Source: Alphaproteobacteria bacterium | GTDB lineage: Bacteria; Pseudomonadota; Alphaproteobacteria; Rhizobiales; Aestuariivirgaceae | Assembly: GCA_020441605.1 (NCBI GenBank) | Contig: JAGRLX010000386.1 | Span: forward strand, 1-5,442 | Reading direction: 5' to 3' | Length of the DNA stretch: 5,442 bases | Part shown: in pieces, positions 1 through 4,998 of the stretch | Position numbering within the stretch: the first letter of the stretch is position 1 | Layout of the letters: every line of letters starts with the position of its first letter | The notes under the pieces: model-generated | What the model was told of the DNA's origin: nothing | The model's database searches: none | The model's input: only the letters and a program-made list of their open reading frames with translations | Translations under genes and position numbers: made by a program

Positions 1-978
1 GTCGGCGCGCACCGGATGGGTGATCCAGGTCTTGTTGCCGGTGACCTTGTAGACGTCGCCATCGCGCACCGCGCGGGTGCGCAGCGCCCCGAGATCGGAG
101 CCGGTGTTCGGCTCGGTGAAGACCGCGGTGGGAAGGATTTCGCCGGAGGCGATCTTCGGCAGCCATTTGGCCTTCTGTTCTTCCGTACCACCGCAGAGAA
201 TGAGTTCGCAGGCGATCTCCGCACGGGTGCCGAGCGAGCCCACGGCAATCCAGCCGCGCGACAATTCCTCGGAGACCACGCACATGGATTCCTTCGACAG
301 CCCCATGCCGCCATGGTCTTCTGGAAGAGTGAGGGCGAAAACGCCGAGGTCGGCAAGCTCCTGGATGATCTCCAGGGGCACATAGGCATTCTTTCGGTGC
401 CAGTCATGGGCATTGGGCGCCACCTTGTCCTCGACGAAGCGGCGCATGGTCTCGCGCATTTCCGACAAGGTGCCGTCGAGCCCGCTGTCGCCGAAGTGGC
501 CATCGGCGATCACCTCCACCAGCCGGGCGCGGGCAGCGGCAGTGTTCCCATGCTCAAACAGATGGCAATGGAAGAGGACGGCGAGATCGGCCTGGGCAAG
601 GCCCAGGTCGCGCGGCCTGGCGAACTCGCCTTGGTTCATGGGAATGCCGCCGGCGATCTGGTTCAGATATTCGCCGGCGAGGATCCGCGCGGTCAATTGC
701 TCGGTCTCGCCGAAACGGCCCCCGGCATGCAGGCGAGAAGCGACGGCAGCGGTCTCGCGCAGCACGGCCGCATAGGTGGCGAGCCATGACAAGCCATGGG
801 CCATGTGCTGCGCACCATCGAGTTCTTGCGAGGAGAGCTTTCCATCGGGCATGAGATTCGCCGCGACGCGGGACTTTGCCCGGGCGAAGACAGCCTCGGC
901 AGCGCCGGCGGCCTGATCGAGAAGGGTTACCAGATCGCCACCCGTTGGTGCCGTGCCTGCAATGCTGTCTTCCGCCAT
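1..978 (-). CDS. mcd: (2S)-methylsuccinyl-CoA dehydrogenase (acyl-CoA dehydrogenase family), 3' part outside window
   Basis: Partial: 326 codons from ATG at 978-976 to the window's left edge, with no stop reached. The protein is a flavin-dependent acyl-CoA dehydrogenase. Residues 287-297 read FTEPNTGSDLG, the conserved acyl-CoA dehydrogenase signature, and WITH follows at 318-321. Residues 210-246 (DLGVFALTLPEDHGGMG, then CVVSEELSRG) are the usual N-terminal helical domain. Unlike ordinary acyl-CoA dehydrogenases of about 380 aa, there is an extra N-terminal region of about 165 residues carrying AQHMAHGLSWLATY (56-69), GRFGETEQL (87-95) and QIAGGIPMNQGEFARP (107-122). From memory this extension is characteristic of Mcd, which oxidises (2S)-methylsuccinyl-CoA to mesaconyl-CoA in the ethylmalonyl-CoA pathway and passes electrons to ETF in the cytoplasm. 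The catalytic glutamate and C-terminal helical domain lie outside the window. The start is supported by GGAGG 7 nt upstream. The gene is divergent from ialB. The alternative is another long-form acyl-CoA dehydrogenase; the family is near certain and the substrate likely. Confidence 0.88.
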   Translation of the reverse strand, partial: MAEDSIAGTAPTGGDLVTLLDQAAGAAEAVFARAKSRVAANLMPDGKLSSQELDGAQHMAHGLSWLATYAAVLRETAAVASRLHAGGRFGETEQLTARILAGEYLNQIAGGIPMNQGEFARPRDLGLAQADLAVLFHCHLFEHGNTAAARARLVEVIADGHFGDSGLDGTLSEMRETMRRFVEDKVAPNAHDWHRKNAYVPLEIIQELADLGVFALTLPEDHGGMGLSKESMCVVSEELSRGWIAVGSLGTRAEIACELILCGGTEEQKAKWLPKIASGEILPTAVFTEPNTGSDLGALRTRAVRDGDVYKVTGNKTWITHPVRAD

Positions 979-985
979 GGTTCGG

Positions 986-990
986 CCTCC
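986..990 (-). promoter_or_regulatory. Shine-Dalgarno of mcd
   Basis: The minus strand reads GGAGG here, 7 nt before the ATG at 978-976. This fixes the mcd start. The nearby minus-strand ATG at 998-996 is out of frame with the coding sequence. Confidence 0.8.
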
Positions 991-1136
991 GCTTTCATCG
1001 CCTGCCAGACCGCTTAGCGCAGGCCTTGCTGCATCGCAACAAGTCCTCCGTCTAAGTCTCTCTGTGGTATTGGGGACCGGTCAAAATTGAGCCGGATTCT
1101 TCAAGCAATTGCACCAGATTGGATTTTTCGATGTCG

Positions 1137-1147
1137 AGGAGGTAAGG
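1137..1147 (+). promoter_or_regulatory. Ribosome binding region of ialB
   Basis: The stretch AGGAGGTAAGG lies upstream of ATG 1156. The strong GGAGG core is 13 nt from the ATG, which is long, while the trailing AAGG is 8 nt away. It supports ATG 1156 over the far-upstream TTG at 1087, which has no Shine-Dalgarno sequence and would place 23 uncharacteristic residues before the signal peptide. Confidence 0.6.
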
Positions 1148-1155
1148 TTCCGGCG

Positions 1156-1674
1156 ATGATTCTCTCTGGACGGCTTGGCGCGATTGCGCTCCTGATCATG
1201 GGTTTTGGCGCTGCCGCCGCATATGCGGAGGGCAGCGAACCCGAGTTGCTGGGCGAATTCGGCGACTGGGCGGCCTATAGCTACAAGGCTGCAGATACCA
1301 AGGTCTGCTACATCTCCTCCCGGCCCAAGGCCAGCGAGCCGAAGAGCGTGAAGCGTGATCCGGCCTTCCTTCTGGTCACCCATATGCCGGGCCGCAAGGT
1401 GAAGGGCGAGGTGTCGACCATCATCGGCTATCCGTTCAAGAAGGATTCGACGGCCAAGCTGAACATCGACGGCACCGAATACGAGCTGTTCACCAATGCC
1501 GACGGCGCCTGGGCCGACAGCACGGCGACAGAAAAGAAGATCGTCGCCGCGATGAAGGGCGGCAAGTCGCTGAAGGTCGATGGGACCTCGTGGCGCGGCA
1601 CCGAGACCTCGGACACCTATTCGCTCAGCGGCGTCTCCGCGGCGATGGCCAAGATCGACGAGGCCTGCAAGTAG
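1156..1674 (+). CDS. Invasion-associated locus B (IalB) family periplasmic protein
   Basis: 172 aa from ATG 1156. Residues 1-24 form a signal peptide: basic R6, a hydrophobic core LGAIALLIMGFGAAAA, and a probable AYA|EGS cleavage site. The mature domain starts with the family hallmark FGDWAAYSY (35-43), followed by VCYISSRPKASEPK (50-63), RDPAFLLVTHMPG (67-79), a GYPF stretch (91-94) and the C-terminal TSDTYSLSGVSAAMAKIDEAC (151-171). Length and motif order match the alphaproteobacterial IalB family, named for a Bartonella protein linked to erythrocyte invasion. Most members are in non-pathogens and their biochemical role is unknown, so the name does not imply virulence. The mature protein has only two cysteines, C51 and C171, which could form a disulfide after export. 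It is divergent from mcd and 78 nt upstream of the leader ORF of the ABC cassette. The reading frame is also open upstream to a TTG at 1087; I reject that start because it buries the signal peptide. Family assignment is confident, function is not. Confidence 0.9.
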   Translation: MILSGRLGAIALLIMGFGAAAAYAEGSEPELLGEFGDWAAYSYKAADTKVCYISSRPKASEPKSVKRDPAFLLVTHMPGRKVKGEVSTIIGYPFKKDSTAKLNIDGTEYELFTNADGAWADSTATEKKIVAAMKGGKSLKVDGTSWRGTETSDTYSLSGVSAAMAKIDEACK

Positions 1675-1678
1675 AAGC

Positions 1679-1692
1679 GCCTGTCGACAGGC
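1679..1692. promoter_or_regulatory. 14-bp perfect palindrome, candidate operator or weak hairpin
   Basis: GCCTGTCGACAGGC is a perfect 14-bp palindrome starting 5 nt after the ialB stop and 61-75 nt before the possible starts of the ABC cassette (ATG 1753, TTG 1767). The two-fold symmetry around a central CG is the shape of LacI-family operators, which often control carbohydrate importers, but the arms do not match a LacI-type consensus I can name and no regulator gene is in the window. As RNA it folds to only a 5-bp stem with a TCGA loop and has no clean U tract, so it would be a poor terminator for ialB. Confidence 0.4.
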
Positions 1693-1752
1693 TCGAGTTT
1701 CTGGTCTAGCTTCCAGCCCAAGGGGCAGTTTGGTAATCGCGGGAGACACGTG

Positions 1753-1821
1753 ATGACGCTCGCTCTTTGTCGACTTTCCGGAGGTGGCGCCTCCGTACTG
1801 GCCCGTGGCTGCCCTGCATGA
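1753..1821 (+). other. Possible 22-codon leader ORF overlapping the first permease start
   Basis: ATG 1753 follows GGGAG (1741-1745) with a 7-nt spacer, the best ribosome binding site in front of the cassette, yet it opens only 22 codons (MTLALCRLSGGGASVLARGC then PA) before TGA at 1819-1821. That stop overlaps ATG 1818 of the permease as ATGA, the classic translational-coupling arrangement. It may be a real coupled leader, the original N-terminus separated from the permease by a frame change, or chance. The peptide resembles nothing I recognise. Confidence 0.28.
1779..1795 (+). promoter_or_regulatory. Short hairpin enclosing a Shine-Dalgarno-like GGAGG
   Basis: CGGAGG (1779-1784) pairs perfectly with CCTCCG (1790-1795) across a 5-nt TGGCG loop. 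The 5' arm contains GGAGG, but no ATG, GTG or TTG in the permease frame lies at normal distance downstream (the next is ATG 1818, 33 nt away). It could tune ribosome movement in the leader region or be incidental. The pairing is seen directly; a regulatory role is inferred. Confidence 0.3.
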
Positions 1822-2672
1822 GATGGTTGCTTCTCACCCCTTTTCTTGGCGGGACTGCGCTTCTTGTCGTGCTGCCGGTCTTGATGACCTTCGCACTCGC
1901 CTTCTTCGAATATGACGCGCTGTCGCCGCCGGTGTGGCGGGGTCTCGACAATTTCGCCGTCATCTTCCAGGAAAAGGTTTTCCACTACGCGGTGGAGAAC
2001 TCGTTCTTCTTCGTCATCACCGCGGTGCCGCTGCGCATGCTGGGGGCAGTGGCGCTGGCCATCTTGCTCGAGCGGCGGCGGCGGACCACCGGGGCCTATC
2101 GCGCCTCCGTGTTTCTTCCGACCATCGTGCCCGACGTCGCCTATGCGCTTATCTGGCTGTGGATTTTCAATCCGCTCTATGGGCCGCTCAACCTGCTGCT
2201 GGGCGCCGCCGGCATCAAGGGCGCGGCCTGGCTGGTCAACCCCGATACCGCACTTGGCGCCATCGTCTTCATGTCGCTGTTCCAGATCGGCGAGGGCTTC
2301 ATCCTGATGCTCGCGGCGCTGCGCCAGATCGCGCCGGAATATTACGAGGCGGCCCGCATCGACGGCGCCTCCCCGATGCGCTGCTTCTGGCACATCACCC
2401 TGCCGCTGATCGCGCCATGGCTGCTCCTGCTCTTTGCCCGCGATGTGGCGATTACCATGCAGAGCAGCTTCACCGCGGCCTATCTGATGACCGGCGGCGG
2501 ACCCTACTATGCGACCTTCCTGATGCCGGTGCTGATCTTCGAGGAGGCCTTCGACCGCTTCCGCTTCGGCCTCGGTTCGGCCATGACCCTGGTGACCTTC
2601 GTGGTGATTGGCGCTGTGCTTTTCGTGGTGCAGCGGGTCATGCGCCGGCTTCTGCACGAGGATCATGTCTGA
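1818..2672 (+). CDS. Carbohydrate ABC transporter permease, MalF/UgpA type
   Basis: 284 aa from ATG 1818. It is an inner-membrane subunit of a CUT1-like importer, with six hydrophobic segments at about 2-30, 63-84, 96-117, 145-168, 195-214 and 256-274. Between segments 4 and 5 is the EAA loop PEYYEAARIDGAS (173-185, with EAA at 177-179 and the invariant G at 183) followed by HITLPL, the element that docks on the ATPase. PPVWRGLDNFAVIF (37-50) is the usual periplasmic stretch after segment 1. The start is uncertain. The frame is also open back to TTG 1767, which adds 17 residues including RRWRLR, a suitable positive-inside N-terminus, but without a Shine-Dalgarno. I prefer ATG 1818 because it is the first ATG in frame and overlaps the leader stop (ATGA), though it also lacks its own Shine-Dalgarno. 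The last 8 nt overlap the second permease. The substrate cannot be told from sequence; sugars, polyols and glycerol phosphates are the usual ones for this family. Confidence 0.93.
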   Translation: MRWLLLTPFLGGTALLVVLPVLMTFALAFFEYDALSPPVWRGLDNFAVIFQEKVFHYAVENSFFFVITAVPLRMLGAVALAILLERRRRTTGAYRASVFLPTIVPDVAYALIWLWIFNPLYGPLNLLLGAAGIKGAAWLVNPDTALGAIVFMSLFQIGEGFILMLAALRQIAPEYYEAARIDGASPMRCFWHITLPLIAPWLLLLFARDVAITMQSSFTAAYLMTGGGPYYATFLMPVLIFEEAFDRFRFGLGSAMTLVTFVVIGAVLFVVQRVMRRLLHEDHV

Positions 2673-3528
2673 GATGGCCAGAACATTGCGCGCTTCTCAC
2701 CTCTCGGCCTTGCGCTATCACCTGCCACGGCTGGCTGCGGCGGCGATTTTCGTCGTACCACTGATCTGGGTGGTGAGCTTTTCGCTGCGCCAGCCCGGCC
2801 TGCCACCGCCACGGTCGATCGAGTGGTTGCCAACCCCCGTGATGTGGAACAACTACGCCAAGATCTTCGATCTCGTTCCACTCGCCACCTATCTCGGCAA
2901 TTCCATGCTGGTGGTGGCGATCGCGGTACCGGTGACCTTGCTGACGGCCTCGCTAGCCGCCTTTGCCATTGCCAGGTCGAGCCGGAGGTTCCGCGAGCGC
3001 ATGGTGCTGTTCTGCGTGCTGCTGATGCTGGTGCCCGCGACCGCCCTGTGGCTGACCCGCTTCGTGCTTTACGTCAAACTCGGATTGATCGACACGGTCT
3101 GGTCGCTGGTGGCAACCGCAATCATGGGATCGAGCCCGCTCTTCGTGCTGCTCTATCTCTGGTCCTTCCGCCGCATTCCGCCAGAGCAATTCGACGCGGC
3201 CCGCGTCGATGGCGCGACCTTCCTCGGCCTCTGGCATCACGTCGCCATGCCGCAGGCACGGCCAGCGACCGTCACGGTCACAGTCCTCGCCTTCATCTTC
3301 TACTGGAGCGATTTCTTCAGCCCGCTGCTCTATCTCAAGTCCGAGGAGAATTACACGCTGCCGGTGGCGCTGCAGCTCATGCAGCAGATGGACAAGACCA
3401 ACTGGCCGTTGCTCATGGCGGGAGCCGTGTTCATGACAACGCCCGTGGTGATCGTGTTCCTCGCCCTGCAGCGCTATTTCTGGCCCGACGACTCCAAGGG
3501 TGAACGGGAGGCCCTCGTCACTGAGTGA
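2665..3528 (+). CDS. Carbohydrate ABC transporter permease, MalG/UgpE type
   Basis: 287 aa from ATG 2665. It is the partner permease of the gene just upstream, together forming the heterodimeric membrane channel. Six hydrophobic segments lie near 20-40, 76-103, 112-134, 147-167, 200-222 and 248-269. The long stretch 41-75 with WLPTPVMWNNYAKIF between segments 1 and 2 is typical of MalG-type subunits. The EAA loop appears as PPEQFDAARVDGATFLGLWHHVAMPQ (172-197), with DAA at 177-179 in place of EAA and the conserved G at 183. ATG 2665 sits inside the end of the upstream gene (ATGTCTGA, 8-nt overlap), so translation is probably coupled. GAGG at 2658-2661 is only 3 nt from it but 12 nt from the in-frame ATG 2674, which is an alternative start three codons later. 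The frame is open further upstream to 2608, but that would overlap the first permease by 65 nt and adds no family-like sequence. Strong family call, unknown substrate. Confidence 0.94.
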   Translation: MSEMARTLRASHLSALRYHLPRLAAAAIFVVPLIWVVSFSLRQPGLPPPRSIEWLPTPVMWNNYAKIFDLVPLATYLGNSMLVVAIAVPVTLLTASLAAFAIARSSRRFRERMVLFCVLLMLVPATALWLTRFVLYVKLGLIDTVWSLVATAIMGSSPLFVLLYLWSFRRIPPEQFDAARVDGATFLGLWHHVAMPQARPATVTVTVLAFIFYWSDFFSPLLYLKSEENYTLPVALQLMQQMDKTNWPLLMAGAVFMTTPVVIVFLALQRYFWPDDSKGEREALVTE

Positions 3529-3596
3529 CGCTAGGGTTGCATCCAGAAGGCGGAGAGCTAGACTGACTGATGTTGGGGCGAATGGAAACTTGCGAT

Positions 3597-3600
3597 GGAG
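3597..3600 (+). promoter_or_regulatory. Shine-Dalgarno deciding the binding-protein start
   Basis: GGAG lies 6 nt before ATG 3607. The earlier in-frame ATG 3595 has only a weak purine run (GGAAA, 3584-3588) in front. The later in-frame ATGs at 3625, 3634 and 3640 would trim the basic N-region of the signal peptide. Confidence 0.55.
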
Positions 3601-3606
3601 CGACAG

Positions 3607-4893
3607 ATGAAGCGCAGCAGAATTATGAAAAACATGAAGATGGCGGTCCTGGCGTGTGCCGGGCTGGTCGTGGGTGCGGGAGCATCCCTGGCCGCGGAAG
3701 TGTCCTTCATGGTGTTCGGCGACCCAGCCGAGAAGGCGGCCTATACCGAACTCGCCTCGTCCTTCATGACCAAGCATCCCGACATCGAGATCAAGATCGT
3801 CCACATTCCGGGCCAGGGAGATTACCGCAAGCGCCTGGCCGCCGACTTCGCCGCCGGGACGCCAGCCGACATCACCTTCCATAACTATCGCCGCTATGCC
3901 GGCTTCGCCGCGCGCAACGTGCTCGAACCCCTCGGCCCCTACCTGGAGAAGAGCACAGTCATCAAGGCCGACGACTTCTACAAGGAGGCGATGGACCCCT
4001 ATTACTGGAACGGCACGCTCATGTGCCTGCCGCAGAACCTCTCCAGTCTCGTGGTCTATTACAACAAGAACCTGTTCGACGCCGCAGGCGTTGCCTATCC
4101 GTCCGACGAATGGACCTGGAACGATTTCGTCAAGACCGCCCAGGCCCTGACCAAGGACACTGACAGCGATGGCGCCACCGACCAGTTCGGCGTCGGCATC
4201 GAGGCCTCGATCTTCCGCCTGGCGCCGCTCATCTGGCAGAACGGCGGCGACATCGTCGACGATCCCAAGAACCCGACGAAGCTGACCCTTGACACGCCCG
4301 AGGCCCGCGAGGCGCTGCAATGGTTCGTCGATCTCCAGGTCAGGCACAAGGTCATGCCCGACCAGGTCAACGAGGCCTCGGAAGACAGCGACAGCAGATT
4401 CCAGAACGGCCGCCTCGCCATGTTCCTCAACAGCCGCCGGGGCGTTCCCGCCTACCGGGAGATTACCGCCTTCGGCTGGGACGTGGCGCCCTTGCCCACC
4501 GGGAAGCAGAAGGCGGGCATTCTGCACGCCGATGCCTTTTGCATGTCAGCCGGCGCGAAGGACAAGGCCAGCACCTGGACCTTCATCGAATATGCCATGT
4601 CGGAAGAAGGCCAGACCATCCTGGCCAAGTCGGGCCGCACCGTTCCGTCGATGAAGCGGGTGGCCAATTCACCGGCCTTCCTCGATCCGAACGTGGCACC
4701 GTCGCGCAGCAACGTCTTCCTCGATGGCATTCCACATATCCGCGGCGTGCCGGTGATGGATACCTGGATCGACATCGAAGGCACCGTCGGCCGCGAGCTC
4801 GAGCGTGGCATCTACGGCGATGCCACCGTCGACGAGGTGATCGAAGCTGCCACCCGGCGGACGCTGGAGTATTTCCCACCGCTGGCCGATTGA
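3607..4893 (+). CDS. Extracellular solute-binding protein family 1 of a carbohydrate ABC importer
   Basis: 428 aa from ATG 3607 (432 if ATG 3595 is used). It is a periplasmic receptor that captures the substrate and delivers it to the two upstream permeases. The signal peptide covers about 1-29: basic MKRSRIMKNMK, a hydrophobic core, then GASLA|AEV. The mature protein begins with the family pattern EVSFMVFGDPAEKAAYTELA, followed by FMTKHPDIEIKI (53-64) and the hinge-lobe motifs GTPADITF (84-91), YYNKNLFDAAGV (151-162) and EWTWNDF (168-174). DTDSDGATD (184-192) has the Asp spacing of a calcium-binding loop, common in UgpB-like members. NGRLAMFL (267-274) and the C-terminal ERGIYGDATVDEVIEAA (399-415) also fit, as does the length. 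Two mature cysteines, C140 and C312, are present. It follows the permeases by 78 nt, whereas binding proteins more often come first in such operons. A hairpin 8 nt after the stop probably ends the transcript. The ligand is unknown. Confidence 0.94.
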   Translation: MKRSRIMKNMKMAVLACAGLVVGAGASLAAEVSFMVFGDPAEKAAYTELASSFMTKHPDIEIKIVHIPGQGDYRKRLAADFAAGTPADITFHNYRRYAGFAARNVLEPLGPYLEKSTVIKADDFYKEAMDPYYWNGTLMCLPQNLSSLVVYYNKNLFDAAGVAYPSDEWTWNDFVKTAQALTKDTDSDGATDQFGVGIEASIFRLAPLIWQNGGDIVDDPKNPTKLTLDTPEAREALQWFVDLQVRHKVMPDQVNEASEDSDSRFQNGRLAMFLNSRRGVPAYREITAFGWDVAPLPTGKQKAGILHADAFCMSAGAKDKASTWTFIEYAMSEEGQTILAKSGRTVPSMKRVANSPAFLDPNVAPSRSNVFLDGIPHIRGVPVMDTWIDIEGTVGRELERGIYGDATVDEVIEAATRRTLEYFPPLAD

Positions 4894-4901
4894 GGTCCCG
4901 G

Positions 4902-4926
4902 GGCGGACGCCATTGCGGCGTCCGCC
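4902..4926 (+). terminator. Strong hairpin after the binding protein, likely terminator
   Basis: GGCGGACGCC (4902-4911) and GGCGTCCGCC (4917-4926) form a perfect 10-bp GC-rich stem with a 5-nt ATTGC loop, starting 8 nt after the TGA of the binding protein. It is followed by TGGTTCGG, so the U tract is poor. A stem this strong at this place fits termination, or a 3' end stabiliser, in a GC-rich genome. It separates the importer cassette from rlmN. Confidence 0.72.
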
Positions 4927-4941
4927 TGGTTCGGCCTGCAT

Positions 4942-4958
4942 CGGCCGCGCAACGGCCG
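4942..4958. repeat. Second small inverted repeat before rlmN
   Basis: CGGCCG (4942-4947) recurs at 4953-4958 with a 5-nt CGCAA spacer. Because CGGCCG is self-complementary, the two copies can pair as a 6-bp stem or be read as a direct repeat. It may assist termination after the main hairpin or be an incidental feature of GC-rich sequence; no specific role is supported. Confidence 0.3.
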
Positions 4959-4960
4959 CC

Positions 4961-4989
4961 TCGCAATTCCGCCCAAATCTGTGCTATGG
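4961..4989 (+). promoter_or_regulatory. Weak candidate promoter of rlmN
   Basis: TCGCAA (4961-4966) and CTATGG (4984-4989) are separated by 17 nt. The -35 match is poor, but CTATGG sits 9 nt before ATG 4999, so a transcript from it would begin at or very near the start codon. No Shine-Dalgarno precedes that ATG, which is consistent with leaderless translation. The hairpin upstream implies rlmN needs its own promoter. Confidence 0.3.
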
Positions 4990-4998
4990 GCGCGGGCC

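Larger units (their letters stand above)
979..1155. promoter_or_regulatory. Divergent intergenic region between mcd and ialB
   Basis: These 177 bp must hold the promoters of both outward-reading genes. It is less GC-rich in the 1083-1130 part than its surroundings. On the minus strand TTGACC (1084-1079) resembles a -35 box, but no good -10 lies 16-19 nt further on, and I found no convincing sigma-70 pair on the plus strand. Short symmetric elements are present: CTTG and CAAG arms enclosing TTGC-N6-GCAA around 1025-1043, GACCGGTC at 1075-1082, the near-palindrome TCAAAATTGA at 1081-1090, and GCAATTGC at 1105-1112. Any of these could be an operator, but none matches a regulator site I can name with confidence. 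No small gene is evident. Confidence 0.45.

Noticed and set aside
16..789. Plus-strand ORF of 257 codons opposite mcd
   Set aside because: The minus strand encodes an uninterrupted acyl-CoA dehydrogenase with signature motifs through the same bases; the plus-strand translation has no family features.
1087..1155. Extended N-terminus of the IalB protein from TTG 1087
   Set aside because: It has no Shine-Dalgarno, would place 23 residues before a clear signal peptide, and has a rare start codon. ATG 1156 gives the normal family length.
1617..2666. Antisense ORF of 349 codons opposite the first permease
   Set aside because: Low-complexity, charge-rich translation (His/Gln/Arg/Glu) opposite a clear membrane protein; a typical GC-rich shadow.
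3652..3660. Cysteine in the signal peptide of the binding protein (VLAC) as a lipobox
   Set aside because: It lies inside the hydrophobic core, the -2 residue is atypical, and a good signal peptidase I site (ASLA before AEV) follows. A secreted soluble protein is more likely.
2953..4527. Antisense ORF of 524 codons on the minus strand across the second permease and binding protein
   Set aside because: It is the mirror of strongly recognisable plus-strand genes in a high-GC genome. Its translation is rich in His, Glu, Gly and Arg with no recognisable domain, and it spans a gene boundary.
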